In this document: positions 45,258 through 55,998 of the stretch, one piece after another
How the letters are laid out: each line of letters starts with the position of its first letter
Position numbering within the stretch: position 1 is the first letter of the stretch
From: Eurosta solidaginis
Lineage: Eukaryota; Arthropoda; Insecta; Diptera; Tephritidae
Assembly (NCBI RefSeq): GCF_040869045.1
Contig: NC_090319.1
Location: 304,470,998-304,534,997, forward strand
Length of the DNA stretch: 64,000 nt
Direction of reading: 5' to 3'
Notes under the pieces: generated by a model
What the model was told of the DNA's origin: nothing
The model's input: only the letters and a program-made list of their open reading frames with translations
Database searches by the model: none
Position numbers and translations under genes: made by a program

Positions 45258-46952
45258 TATAGAACCGAGCTCTCCACAACCTATATCTAGAATATCAATA
45301 TTTAGAATTACAATCAATTTTTGGGTTTAACAACGATAAAATAAATATTTACAGCTAAGCAGTCAGATTAAATTTATTCAATTTATTATACGGACACAAG
45401 TTTCGATATAATACTTTACCATATCGGTACTTATGGCATTTGATACCGATATTTTGTGTTCGATACTTTTATAGCAATAATTTATTGCATCGAGTTTTCG
45501 ACCGCAGTATCGTATCGAATTTTCGGTAATAGGTGGCAACATAGATGCAAGGAAAAAGCTTATAGACTTTCCGTCTTTAATTTTTTTCGCGAATTGCAGC
45601 ATATTTTGCGCCGAAGAATTTGCAGCTAATATATACAGAAAAATCAGACAACTGCACAATCAACATCGCCGTTGGTCATTCCTATGCCAGAACGCTTTGC
45701 CCAGTGCTTTGATTTGACATATGAGTTGAATGTTTACTTTATCTGAAGTGTTTTTGATTTCATACTATCGGGTACCTGTGCTTGTAGAGCGATTCTTAAT
45801 TAGAGTACCGTATCGATAACTTCCATTCGACTAGGGAAGTTGTATGCTGCCAAAGCAACTTGTTCCACCCGAAATACAAGCAAGCTACGTTAAGGTACAA
45901 ATGGGATCATAGCTTATCGTTCAAGCATATGGTAAGCTAATTTTTAAGACTTTTATAGTGCGTCTGAAAGTGGAAAGTGAAGTCATCCACTTATGTAGGC
46001 GGGGGATTTCGTACTCTTACCCGTCACTTTTTAAAAATTGTAATTTTCCTTTGTCACCTCAGTTTTATATTTTATTTGATACGAGTATTCGCCTTAAAGT
46101 GTTACAATTTTTAAACTTCTACAATTACTAGTTTAAAAAAATTACTAAAGTTTGGAGTCAAAGTATCGTTTGATTTTAATGAAGGGAACTGAGTGCAGGA
46201 AACGTGCTTAGAAAATAAATAACGATTAATATTGGTTTAAACCAAATTATATACATTGTAGTATCGTAGTATTAGGCTGTCCGTTATTTACGTTTTATTT
46301 GAAAGGAAAAACTTTAGAAGTACGCTGGGAAAGTATATGGCCTTTGCTACCAATTACTATGAATACTTAGATCTAATTAAATGTATGTTTGGTGACAAAT
46401 CTTTGAATACAATGCTAGGGGATGTTCCAAACGAAAAACATTGGTAAGTAACGGACATCCAAATACGTATGTATTTGTATTTGTTGGTGAGTATTTATTA
46501 AAAAGAAGTATTTTGTCTGAATTATATTACGAGTAAATATATTTGAACGTGATAATTTAGTAGAATTTGTGTTAAGCACTACAACTACATAATTTTTGTA
46601 AATTTGTACATTATTCATTGTTTTTGAAACCACATTCTTGGTACCGTTAAAATTATGAGTTGTGCAAAGGTCTTTCTATGCGTATTTGGGGAAGTGTGTC
46701 GTATAGTTTAGATAATGTTGTGGTAGAGTATTATCTAGATTTTGCCAACTACAACTATGAGTTCTACATTGAAATCAATTATCTTCACTAAACATTAAAA
46801 ACTCTAACTTCGAAATTGTAAACACATACAAACATTATTATTATCAAATTAACGCACCATGTGCACCTATTTATGTATTGCGTTTGGGATACCGAGTACC
46901 GAGCTTATGGCTTCCCCGCCTTTTGCGTTTACATATTAGACATTTCTTATAT
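45258..46952 (-). other. Downstream of terminal exon E; candidate 3' UTR in its right part
   Basis: On the minus strand this follows the TGA of exon E. A TTTATT at about 46495 (AATAAA on the minus strand) would give a 3' UTR of about 450 nt. The part at 45400-45860 has several 'atcggta/tcgatac' words but no clear repeat. Confidence 0.4.
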
Positions 46953-47248
46953 TCAGAATTTATTTGAACTTATCATATCAACTGGAGGCGGTGTTCTTAA
47001 ACACATAGCCGTTTCGACGTCGGTATCCGAACTTCCATTGCCGTTGGGAGTTGCATTCGTATGTGACGTTAGCGCATGTGGTGATGATGATTGCACATTC
47101 GTATTATGTGTTGTCGTCGTATACGGCGCAAATGTGTGAGGTGCGTGCGTGTTTGTGTGGGAATGTTCAAGAAGACGCGAACAGTTCGAAACGTCGCTTA
47201 CTCGGGAATCACTCGATCGGGTATTGCTCTTTGAGCGCGTCATACGTC
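46953..47248 (-). CDS. EB-module membrane protein, alternative terminal exon E
   Basis: The acceptor (ataacag) above 47248 opens in phase 1, exactly as for exon F. It encodes about 98 residues: MTRSKSNTRSSDSRVSDVSN, then a His/Thr-rich stretch, SSSPHALTSHTNATPNGNG, and a conserved-looking end SDTDVETAMCLRTPPPVDMI before NKF and TGA (46953-46955). With E the part of the protein in this window is 296 residues. The Ser/Arg start resembles that of exon F, so the two may come from an old exon duplication; this is weak by eye. Use as an alternative last exon needs transcript support. Confidence 0.8.
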
Positions 47249-47626
47249 CTGTTATTTGTTAAATGGGTTTTTTTTAATGAATAAGCCAATAGAATTTATC
47301 AAATTATACTTAATAGTGGAAAAACTTAAGTTTAGTTAATAAAAAAAAAACCCTAATTAATCCCTTTAATCTACTTCTATTACTTATGAGAAACTCCCAA
47401 GGAATTCCTTAAAATTGGGTTGTTATTTTTGGTTCAATAGGAAATTATTGGACGACAGTACTTTTTCATTTCATAGGAAAAGGTTCCGCAATATTTTTCG
47501 AAGGCCTTGTTGTTCCACAAGCATTAAACACTTCAGTTTTGAAACACACATACGTATACGATATTCGACATGCAGAAAGTGGACTTAAAATTTACGGCAT
47601 TTCATTGCTTGTTTGAAGATATAATA

Positions 47627-47768
47627 GCTGTGTTCTTTTTTAAACGTGTATGCATTTACGTTTGCGCGTAAAAAACGCTTATCCTCGTTAGATAATGCTT
47701 AGGAGACCCATCTAGCGGCAGTGGTTAAATAACTAGCTACAGCACAGGGCGTACCGAAAAGCGGAGAC
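47627..47768 (+). repeat. Dispersed repeat shared with 44300-44433
   Basis: Second copy of the 'cccatctagcggcagtggtt' repeat, in the same orientation, in the EB gene intron. Confidence 0.8.
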
Positions 47769-49414
47769 ACAACCCTCTGATGGTCATAGTGTAGCTGAAT
47801 CGTTTGCGATGAATTGTGGACACGCACCATTTTAAGAGGTGATACATAGAATAAGCGTAAAGGTGAAACGTAGACACATATTTCATTTGCATCTGAGTAT
47901 AATGCGCATTGAAATTCAGTAGTACTAATTTTATGCGCACCAATTTCAGAGGAGTATTTAAAGTTTGACGCTAAACACAGCTAATATCACAGAATCTGTT
48001 TAAGAAATCTTTCTTCTTCATTCCGATAGCAATGCATTACACCACAGCACTTATGTTCTTCCTTATATTTAGAACTTTCAAAACACTTTGGACACGTTCA
48101 GTCTATGAAAAGTCTTTATCGGCCAGCCAATTCAGTCTGGAACTTTCAAAAAGCTAAGTGCTTACATCAAAATATATGTGAAAAACCCATACAAAAAAAA
48201 CACGCTCTAGTTTTGGATAAGGAAAACTTCTTTGTCAAAAAGAATAGACCTTTTAAGAAAACTCATACGCTTTCTACCACCTTTTTCTACAGATTTTTAA
48301 GAAATTGCGCACAGGAATAGGAAACGGCCCCGAAAAAACCAAGTCGGTTAAATACCAGGGATAGCAGTGCGTGTATATATAAAGTTTTTTAATTAAAATT
48401 GCTATTCGACTTGAGCACAAATGCTCAATTCTCTTGTTGAGTGTATTCTCTTTTTCTTAAGTATTTTCAATTCATAAAAGTTAAGACACAATTTCTTGTG
48501 ATGCATTACTGAGTCTGTTTTAGTGTCTTTCAAAGTAGTGATGTAGCTTCATAGAGAACATAGAGATAAAGGAAATGGTGAATTTTCTTGGCCAAGACTG
48601 TTTCACGCAAAAGAAAAAATATTCAATTTTTTCTTGTGCCTTTTCTTTAGATATGGATACTAGCCTTAAAGCCAAATATCAAATAAATGTCTGCATGTTT
48701 TTAGTATTTCTTAACCTATTTAAGAAGGAGAAAAGCTTAACTGATAAATAAGTAAAGATTAATAAAAAAAAAAAATTACACTATATTGAGTAAGAGCATC
48801 CAGCAATGTTAAAATTAAAAAAATCTAACAAAATTGTTCACAATGCTATGCAAATTGTAAGGAAAAAAGTGTTATTAGGCATGCTCCGAACTTTAATCAA
48901 AATAACATTCATCTGTTCCCTTCAAGATTGGTGTTCTTGAAATCTTCTATTTTAAAATAATTTCAATAAGGCTCTAGTGCTCAGTCATCTTATCCTCTCT
49001 TCATTCTCCAATTTCACTTCCTCGCCTACTAACTTTTCCTCTCTACGTTTTCCACATTTCTTCCTGTTTTTTTTTTCTCTTAATCTATCCTCACTCACTA
49101 CTAATGCTACTCTCTTCCCAGCCCTCTCCCTGCGTCTTAAGTCTAGACTGAAATTTGATTGGGTTTATCCTCTCATAGTTCCATTCCGTTCTAGTGGTTC
49201 AGTCAGAGTAGTCGTGCGGGTCATCCTCGGCTCAACTGTAATTTGTCGGGCTTTTTTAGTTGAGTCGAAAATTTTAATAGGCCTCAAGGTTGGCTTTGTG
49301 CTTCCTTCTGGCTTTTCGGCGGAGTTGGGAGATGCAGTGCTTCACTGATCTGGTGTCAGATAGTGGAGGTGCACTCCCAACAGGAATCAGTGAAAGCATA
49401 TTGAAAAATTGGAA
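47769..49414 (-). other. Intron sequence, nothing recognised
   Basis: No exon was recognised. A pyrimidine-rich plus-strand stretch at 48990-49140 gives a 123-codon frame without known motifs. Confidence 0.4.
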
Positions 49415-50060
49415 TTGATAACCTGGCGTGGGCCACGTAATACCAACTCGATTTACGCATAACTGTAGTAACGGGAAAATGTTTAGCACGTGGCAACAGG
49501 CCATATACTGGAAATTAAGGAAATTCTCGGAATTATAATTTGATCCATTACGGATTATAATTTTATGCTGAATAAGCAGCTCGTTTTAAAAGCTATGCAA
49601 TACTGTGCATATCTATGAACATTAAATTGCAATTTTGATTGCAAAAATTTTTAAATCACTTTATGTGAACATTAATTAATTGACAAATTGAATATAACCT
49701 GGCGTGGTGCCATCGAAATACCAATCTCAATTGAATTTGAGAACAATTACAAAAATTGACATCCATTCGCAAGCTGCTATACGTGGTTCTGGCCTCTTTG
49801 AAACTACATCTATAAAAAAAAAAAATATAACACTAAATACGAAGACTATTTGAATATAACCTGGCGTGGTGCCATTTAAATACCATTTAAAAATCACGGA
49901 TAGTCAAATACTAATAGCAAGCTAATACACATGGTTCTGGCCGAATTGGTATTACCATTGTGTACGTGTGTCTATACAACATTGGAAATTTAATCCATTA
50001 ATTAAACAACATATAATATTGATAATAACCTGGAATATGGGACTTTTAATAAGTCCCCTC
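49415..50060 (+). repeat. Imperfect repeats with 'aacctggcgtggtgcca' about every 160 bp
   Basis: The word aacctgg recurs at 49420, 49696, 49858 and 50027. A second word, tggttctggcc, occurs at 49784 and 49932. The unit is about 150-165 bp with much decay between words. The family is unknown; it could be the untranslated leader of an LTR retrotransposon. Confidence 0.6.
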
Positions 50061-51467
50061 CATTAAACCAAATTTCACAAAAAAAAAAAAAAAATCCTCT
50101 CATAGTTCATATAACCCTAAAAAAGTTATAAAAACAGTACGACCAAACTTTTTGTTTTTAATTTAGACTTTACATCGAAAATATTTTTCAAGCGTCAGGA
50201 CTAGAATTAAATCAAAGATATCTTAGAAATTGCTTGAAACTATTTAGTGGTTGTAAAAGTAGTACAAAAAAGCTTAAAATTTGCAGTAAACTTTACTAGG
50301 TTTAAAAAATGAACTAAAATGTGAAAAAAGGTAAGTTCCATACCAACTTTCCGCTAAAAAGCATTTCATATGCTGATCTAGACGAAAAAGCTACCTTTAT
50401 AGCAAATATCAAATAAATTACGAATAAGACTTTTTTGAATTGAACGACATCTAGTATACTACCTGGAAAAAGTATCATATGATATGAGAAAGATAGTTTA
50501 CTAACCATGTACGAAATTTCACGCTAATCAGAGAGTTAATTACGAAGTATAATCAGGAAAAGATCGTGACACTAGAACTATAAATATATAATAAATACAC
50601 AAAAACTCAGAAACAATGAATAAGATTTGGATATGAAAAACTTAGTTCTCACTTAAATGTCTATCAAAAATATGTTACTACTACGAGACTAAGAAACAAT
50701 GTCTTATAAAGTAAATTAACCAGGTAATTATCCAGCAAAATTTCCAGTTAGAATTCGAGTATTGATTTGTCAAATGAAAATGTAAAAGAGCACGAAGTTA
50801 TTAAATTATAATAATTTCCCAAGTAACTTTACCTAAAAACTGAACAATATGTACCACGATTTCTCGAATCTATATAAGCTTTATTTAGAAATTAAGAGCA
50901 CCAATCCCAAGCGGAGTCAGATTAAATTAGTACTAAGGAGATAGACAAAATACGGAACATGTATGAATGTCAATGAATACAATGTTTATTCAAAAAGCCT
51001 TGTAAAAATCACGTGCATTGAGTGTGTTGAGCTTTGAAGTTTTAAATCACTTCTCGAAATGAAAACTTGCGCGTAAGGACAGGGCTGTTTTCAAATTTAT
51101 ATTGACCTGCAGACAAAAGGACTGGTACCTTAATGCTCACACATCGATAACAAATAAAATATACCCATGACACCTCCCCAATAACATATAGTATGAGAAA
51201 TGTTGTGTTTGGTTGAGTTTGAGATAATTTTTGGATAATTTCAAAGCTTTTTCGGGAACATTTTGGAACTTTAAGAGGATTTTTTCGGTACGATATCGCG
51301 ATTTCTCTGAGGCTGCTTTCAGGTTCATTTTAATAGTTCAATAAATATATCGCTATAATTTTCTGATTGTTTCGGCATATTATTATGATAGTTTCTGTGT
51401 TTTTTCGAAAGCAATTCAAAACTTTTCCGGGATTATATTGTAATTGTTTTCGAGATAGGCCTAAGTT
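50061..51467 (-). other. Intron sequence, nothing recognised
   Basis: AT-rich with no matched repeat or exon. Confidence 0.45.
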
Positions 51468-51531
51468 GGCTGCCGTGGTGTGATGGTAACGTGCTTCGCT
51501 TATCACACAAAAGGTTCTGGGTTCAAACATT
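51468..51531 (+). mobile_element. SINE type S, head-only fragment
   Basis: GGCTGCCGTGGTGTGATGG through 'ggttctgggttcaaac': A- and B-box region only, body missing. Confidence 0.75.
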
Positions 51532-51796
51532 TGGAAATTAGATAAAGAGTTGTTTAACATTTTTCGTTTACAATTCTTTCTTTGCATATTTTGTTATGTT
51601 CTGACAGTTGTTTATTTGCCATTCAATATTGAAAAAATAAACTACGGGTTTTGATGTTGCATATTTGTCATGACATACCAAACGCATAGCCGTGAATTTT
51701 CCGTGTATTTTGTTCGTGCATTGTAAAAAATATGCCGCACAAGTTTGCTATGCAATAATACTAGACCATTTGCACAAAATCGTGAACACTCCCACC

Positions 51797-52151
51797 GGCG
51801 GCCACCGTGGTGTGATGGCAGCGTGCTCCGCCTACCACACCGTATGCCCTGGGTTCACACCCCGGGCAAAGCAACCTCAAAATTTTAGAAATAAGGTTTT
51901 TCAATTAGAAGACATTTTTTTTAAGCGGGGTCGCCCCTCGGCAGTGTTTGGCAAGTGCTCCGGGTGTATTTCTGCCATGAGAAGCTCTCAGTGAAAACTC
52001 ATCTGCCTTGCAGATGCCGTTAGGAGTCGGCATAAAACATGAAGATCCCGTCCGGCCAATTTGTAGGGAAAATCAAGAGGAGCACGACGCAAATTGGAAG
52101 AGAAGCTGGACCTTAGATCTCTTCGGAGGCTATCGCGCCTTACATTTATTA
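51797..52151 (+). mobile_element. SINE type S, best-preserved copy
   Basis: GGCGGCCACCGTGGTGTGATGG with A-box TGGTGTGATGGCAGC and B-box GGTTCACACCCCGGG. The full body follows: 'cggcagtgtttggcaagtgc', 'atctgccttgcagatgccg', 'gagtcggcataaaacatg', 'cttcggaggctatcgcgcc' and a short tail. It is the best reference copy in the window. Confidence 0.9.
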
Positions 52152-52780
52152 TACCTCTCATGAACATGAAATAGTATATTAATTTTGTCCGATGTTTGTA
52201 ACGTTGAGAAATATAGAAGATAGACTCACCATTAAGTGTACCGAATTGATCAGGGCGACGAACTGAGTTGATATAGCCATGGCCGTCTGTCCGTCCGTCT
52301 GTCTGTTTGAACGCAAATTAGTCCCACACATTTTGAGATATCTCAATGAAATTTGCCACAAGGATGTATTTTGTATTATATTAGAAATTTGTCGGATCCG
52401 GTAGGATCGGACCACTATAACATATATCTCCCATACAACCGATCGTTCAGATAAGACAATTTTGGTCATTCCTGCCGCAATTTAGAAAGTATAAACGTGA
52501 AACTTGGTGATATATATTCTAATATATCATAGAAGATATCCTGAAAAAATCACTTTGATCGGAGCTATATATAGTTATATCCCATACAACCGATCGTTCA
52601 GATAGAAAGATTTTTGGTCATTTCTCCCTTCATTTCCGATATAAAAACGTTAAACTTGGTGATATATATTCTAATATATCATAGAAGATACCCTGAAAAA
52701 ATCATTTCGATCGGAGCTATATATAATATATATCCCATATAACCGATCGTTCAGGTAAAAGGGTTTTTTGTCATTTTTTA
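52152..52780 (+). mobile_element. H2 Helitron-like element, left part
   Basis: It has a GTCY microsatellite near 52288 ('gtctgtccgtccgtctgtct'), then repeated units with 'aacttggtgatatatattct' at 52501 and 52653 (152 bp apart) and 'ccgatcgttcag'. It stops at 52780, where an H1 element is inserted, and resumes at 55102. The reverse-strand copy at 63708-64000 lacks the H1 insertion. Confidence 0.8.
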
Positions 52781-55101
52781 TACTCAGTTGAGCAGAGCTC
52801 ACAGAGTATATTAACTTTGATTGGATAACGGTTGGTTGTACAGGTATAAAGGAGTCGAGATAAAAATAGACTTCCATATATCAAAATCATCAGGATCAAA
52901 AAAAATTTGATTGAGCCATGTCCGTCCGTCCGTCCGTCCGTCCGTTAACACGATAACTTGAGTAACTTTTGAGGTATCTTGATGAAATTTGGTATGCAGG
53001 TTCCTGAGCACTCATCTCAGATCGCTATTTAAAATGAACAATATCGGACAATAACCACGCCAACTTTTTCGATATCGAAAATTTCGAAAAACCGAAAAAG
53101 TGCGATAATTCATTACCAAAGACGGATAAAGCGATGACACTTGGTAGGTGAGTTGAACTTATGACGCAGAATAGAAAATCAGTAAAATTTTGGACAATTG
53201 GCGTGGCACCGCCCACTTTTAAAAGAAGGTAATTTAAAAGTTTTCCAAGCTGTAATTTGGGAGTCGTTGAAGATATCAAATGAAATTTGGCAGGAACGTT
53301 ACTCCTATTACTGTATCTATGCTTGATAAAAATTATAAAAATCAGAGAACGACCACGCCCGTTTTAAAAAAAAATTTTTGAAGTCAAATTTTAACAAAAA
53401 ATTTTATATCTTTACAGTATATAAGTAAATTATGTCAACATTCAACTCCAGTAATGATATGGTGCAATACAATGCAAAAATAAAAGAAAATTTAAAAATG
53501 GGGGTGGCTCCGCCCTTTTTCATTTAATTTGTTTAGGATACTTTAAATGTCATAAGTCGAACAAAAATTTACCAATCCTTGTGAAATTTAGTAGGGACTT
53601 AGTTTCTGGGACTGTAACTTATTCCTGTGAGAAAGGGCGAAATCGGTTGAAGCCACGCCCAGTTTTTATACACAGTCGACCGTCTGTCCTTCCGCTCGGC
53701 CGTTAACACGATAACTTGAGCAAAAATCAATATATCTTTACTAAAATATGTTCACGTACTTATCTGAACTCACTTTGTATTGTTATAAAAAATGGCCGAA
53801 ATCCGACTATGACCACGACCACTTTTTCGATATCGAAAATTACCAAAAACGAAAAAAATGGCATAATTCTATACCAAATACGAAAAAAGGGATGAAACCT
53901 GGTATTTGGATTAGTTTATTGACGCAAAACATAACTTTAGAAAAAAACTTTGTAAAATGGGTGTGACACCTACCATATTAAGTAGAATGAAATGAAAAAG
54001 TTCTGCAGGGCGAAATAAAAAACCCTTGAAATCTTGGCAGGAATACTGTTCGTGGTATTATATATATAAATAAATTAGCCGTATCCGACAGATGATGTTC
54101 TGGGTCACCCTGGTCCACATTTTGGTCAATATCTGGAAAATGCCTTCACATAAACAACTACCACTACACCCCTTTAAAATACTCATTAACACCTTTCGTT
54201 TGATACCCATATTGTACAAACGCATTCTCGAGTCACCCCTGGTCCACTTTTATGGCGATATCTCGAAAAGGCGTCCACCTATAGAACTAAGCCCCACGCC
54301 CTTTTAAAATACTCATTAACACCTTTCGTTTGATACCCATATTGTACAAACGCATTCTCGAGTCACCCCTGGTCCTCCTTTATGACGATATCTCGAAAAG
54401 GCGTCCAACTATAGAACTAAGCGCCACGCCCTTTTGAAATACTCATTAACACCTTTCGTTTGATACCCGTATTGTACAAACGCATTCTAGAGTCACCTCT
54501 GGTCCACCATTATGGCGATATCTCGAAAAGGCGTCCACCTATAGAACTAAGCCCCGCGCCATTTTAAAATACTCATTAACACCTTTCGTTTGATACCCAT
54601 ATTGTACAAACGCATTCTCGAGTCACCCCTGGTCCACCTTTATGCCGATATCTCGAAAAGGCGTCCATCTATACAACTACCACCACTCCCTTTTAAAACC
54701 TTCATTAATACCCATATTGTACAAACACATTCTAGAGTCACCCCTGGTCCACCTTTATGGCGATATCTCGAAGCGGCATCCACCTATGGAAATAAGGATC
54801 ACTCCCTTTTAAAATACTCATTAACACCTTTCATTTGATACCCATATCGTACAAACAAATTCTAGAGTCAACCCTGATCCACCTTTATGGCGATATCCCT
54901 AAATGGCGTCCACCTATAGAACTATGGCGCACTCCCTCATAAAATACTCTTTAGATTCATTTGATACACATGTCATACAAACACATTCCAGGGTTACCCT
55001 CGTTCATTTTCCTACATGGTTATTTTCCCTTATGTTGTCACCATAGCTCTCAACTGAGTATGTAATGTTCGGTTACACCCGAACTTAACCTTCCTTACTT
55101 G
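52781..55101 (+). mobile_element. H1 (mini-me/Helitron-like) element, long copy of 2.3 kb
   Basis: It begins TACTCAGTTGAGC, has the shared 'gattggataacggttgg' and gattgagccat, then (GTCC)6 at 52920-52944. Several 'accacgcc' blocks follow, then an internal 130-bp satellite, and a 3' hairpin at 55067-55084 (GTTCGG/CCGAAC) before TTCCTTACTTG. Left host base A (52780) and right host base T (55102) are adjacent in the empty-site copy, so there is no target duplication. No transposase or helicase frame was seen: it is non-autonomous. Confidence 0.82.
54090..54995 (+). repeat. 130-bp satellite inside H1, about 6.5 units
   Basis: The word actcattaac (or a variant) falls at 54181, 54311, 54441, 54571, 54701, then 54816 and 54946. 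The period is exactly 130, with one 115-bp unit after a local deletion. Each unit holds 'tttgatacccatattgtaca', 'gagtcacccctggtccac' and 'cgatatctcgaaaaggcgtc'. Open frames here follow from the repeat. Confidence 0.92.
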
Positions 55102-55271
55102 TTTATATTTATCTTAAAATCATTTAGGTATGTACATCTGTTCACTATATATTTCTTATCTTATACGGCGCATTGTTTGGAGATTACGAACGGGATAAGA
55201 TTATTGTTCAGCCCCATTCATGAAAGGTATGAAGTCTTCTTCACAGCCGAAGACAGTCCCGTCCTTACTTG
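55102..55271 (+). mobile_element. H2 Helitron-like element, right part and 3' end
   Basis: This continues H2 after the H1 insertion: 'tttatatttatcttaaaatc' to 'gcccattcatgaaaggtatg', then a GTCTTC...GAAGAC hairpin (about 55231-55252) and the end CCCGTCCTTACTTG at 55258-55271. Confidence 0.8.
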
Positions 55272-55810
55272 TTTTTTTTTTTTTAATTGAAATTCAAAAA
55301 CTCCTACAATGTGCAGCCATCTTAATATGGAGTTCTGTTCTCGATTGATTACTTTAACTAATTACAAAGCTTTTTGAATACATATTATGCATAATACATA
55401 GTATTAACAAAATGAGATGCATAAAAAAGTTTATTTAAAAATACATATTTGTGAAGAAGGCCGTTATTTAAAATATCTGAAGTTAAACTTATATGCACTC
55501 AAAAAATATTTGGTGGGATGGCTTTTTTAATGAATGAATACAATATTTTTAATAGAAAAGAAAGTTTCTTAAAAATAAGAAATTTTTCTTTACGATAAAA
55601 AATAAATAATATATCCCATTTCTTTTTGTTTTAAAAAATGTTTGTTTTTTTTTTTTTTTTTTGAGTGCATGCATTACTTATTTAAAAACTTTTAAGGAGA
55701 AACGTTTAATTGAAATTAATAAAATATTGAGGCAACCGTCATATTTTTAGCTTTTTAGAAGTTTTAAATTATTATTTTTTGTTTCTATTTTGGATACAAA
55801 CCTGTCTTAC
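55272..55810 (-). other. Intron sequence next to exon D, nothing recognised
   Basis: T-rich on the plus strand (runs at 55273-55284 and near 55645-55662), with no repeat matched. Confidence 0.45.
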
Positions 55811-55998
55811 CTAACGACGGATTCGGCGAATGCGGACGTAGCGAAGCCATGCTCGGCTGGCGCGACGGTGCTCGCACCGACATTCGCGAGCCGCGTCGCT
55901 CCTGGCCGTGCAAGAGTTTGCTATCACGCAAAAGCGATACATTCATGAGACGTGGATTGGGTGTGTTGAAAATTGTCCGGTTTTCACGCCAACGTGCC
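55811..55998 (-). CDS. EB-module membrane protein, exon D (cytoplasmic)
   Basis: The acceptor (ttactcag) and donor (TTAG/gtaagac) are clear. It starts with the G that completes CA|G from exon C and ends on a single G shared with exon E or F. It encodes 63 residues after the membrane helix: ARWRENRTIFNTPNPRLMNV, SLLRDSKLLHGQERRGSRM and SVRAPSRQPSMASLRPHSPN. This is basic and Ser/Pro-rich, with several R-x-x-S sites. High GC against the AT-rich surroundings supports real coding sequence. Confidence 0.85.

Noticed and set aside
46953..47248. Reading exon E as a stand-alone gene starting at its ATG
   Set aside because: A good acceptor precedes the ATG in phase with exon D, so it is better as a terminal exon.
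49415..50060. CRISPR-like array
   Set aside because: Repeats are long, imperfect and irregular, and the genome is eukaryotic.
54092..54838. Open frames with repeated LVHF/LVHLYADISKRRP-like segments
   Set aside because: They follow the 130-bp satellite period and are not a repeat protein.
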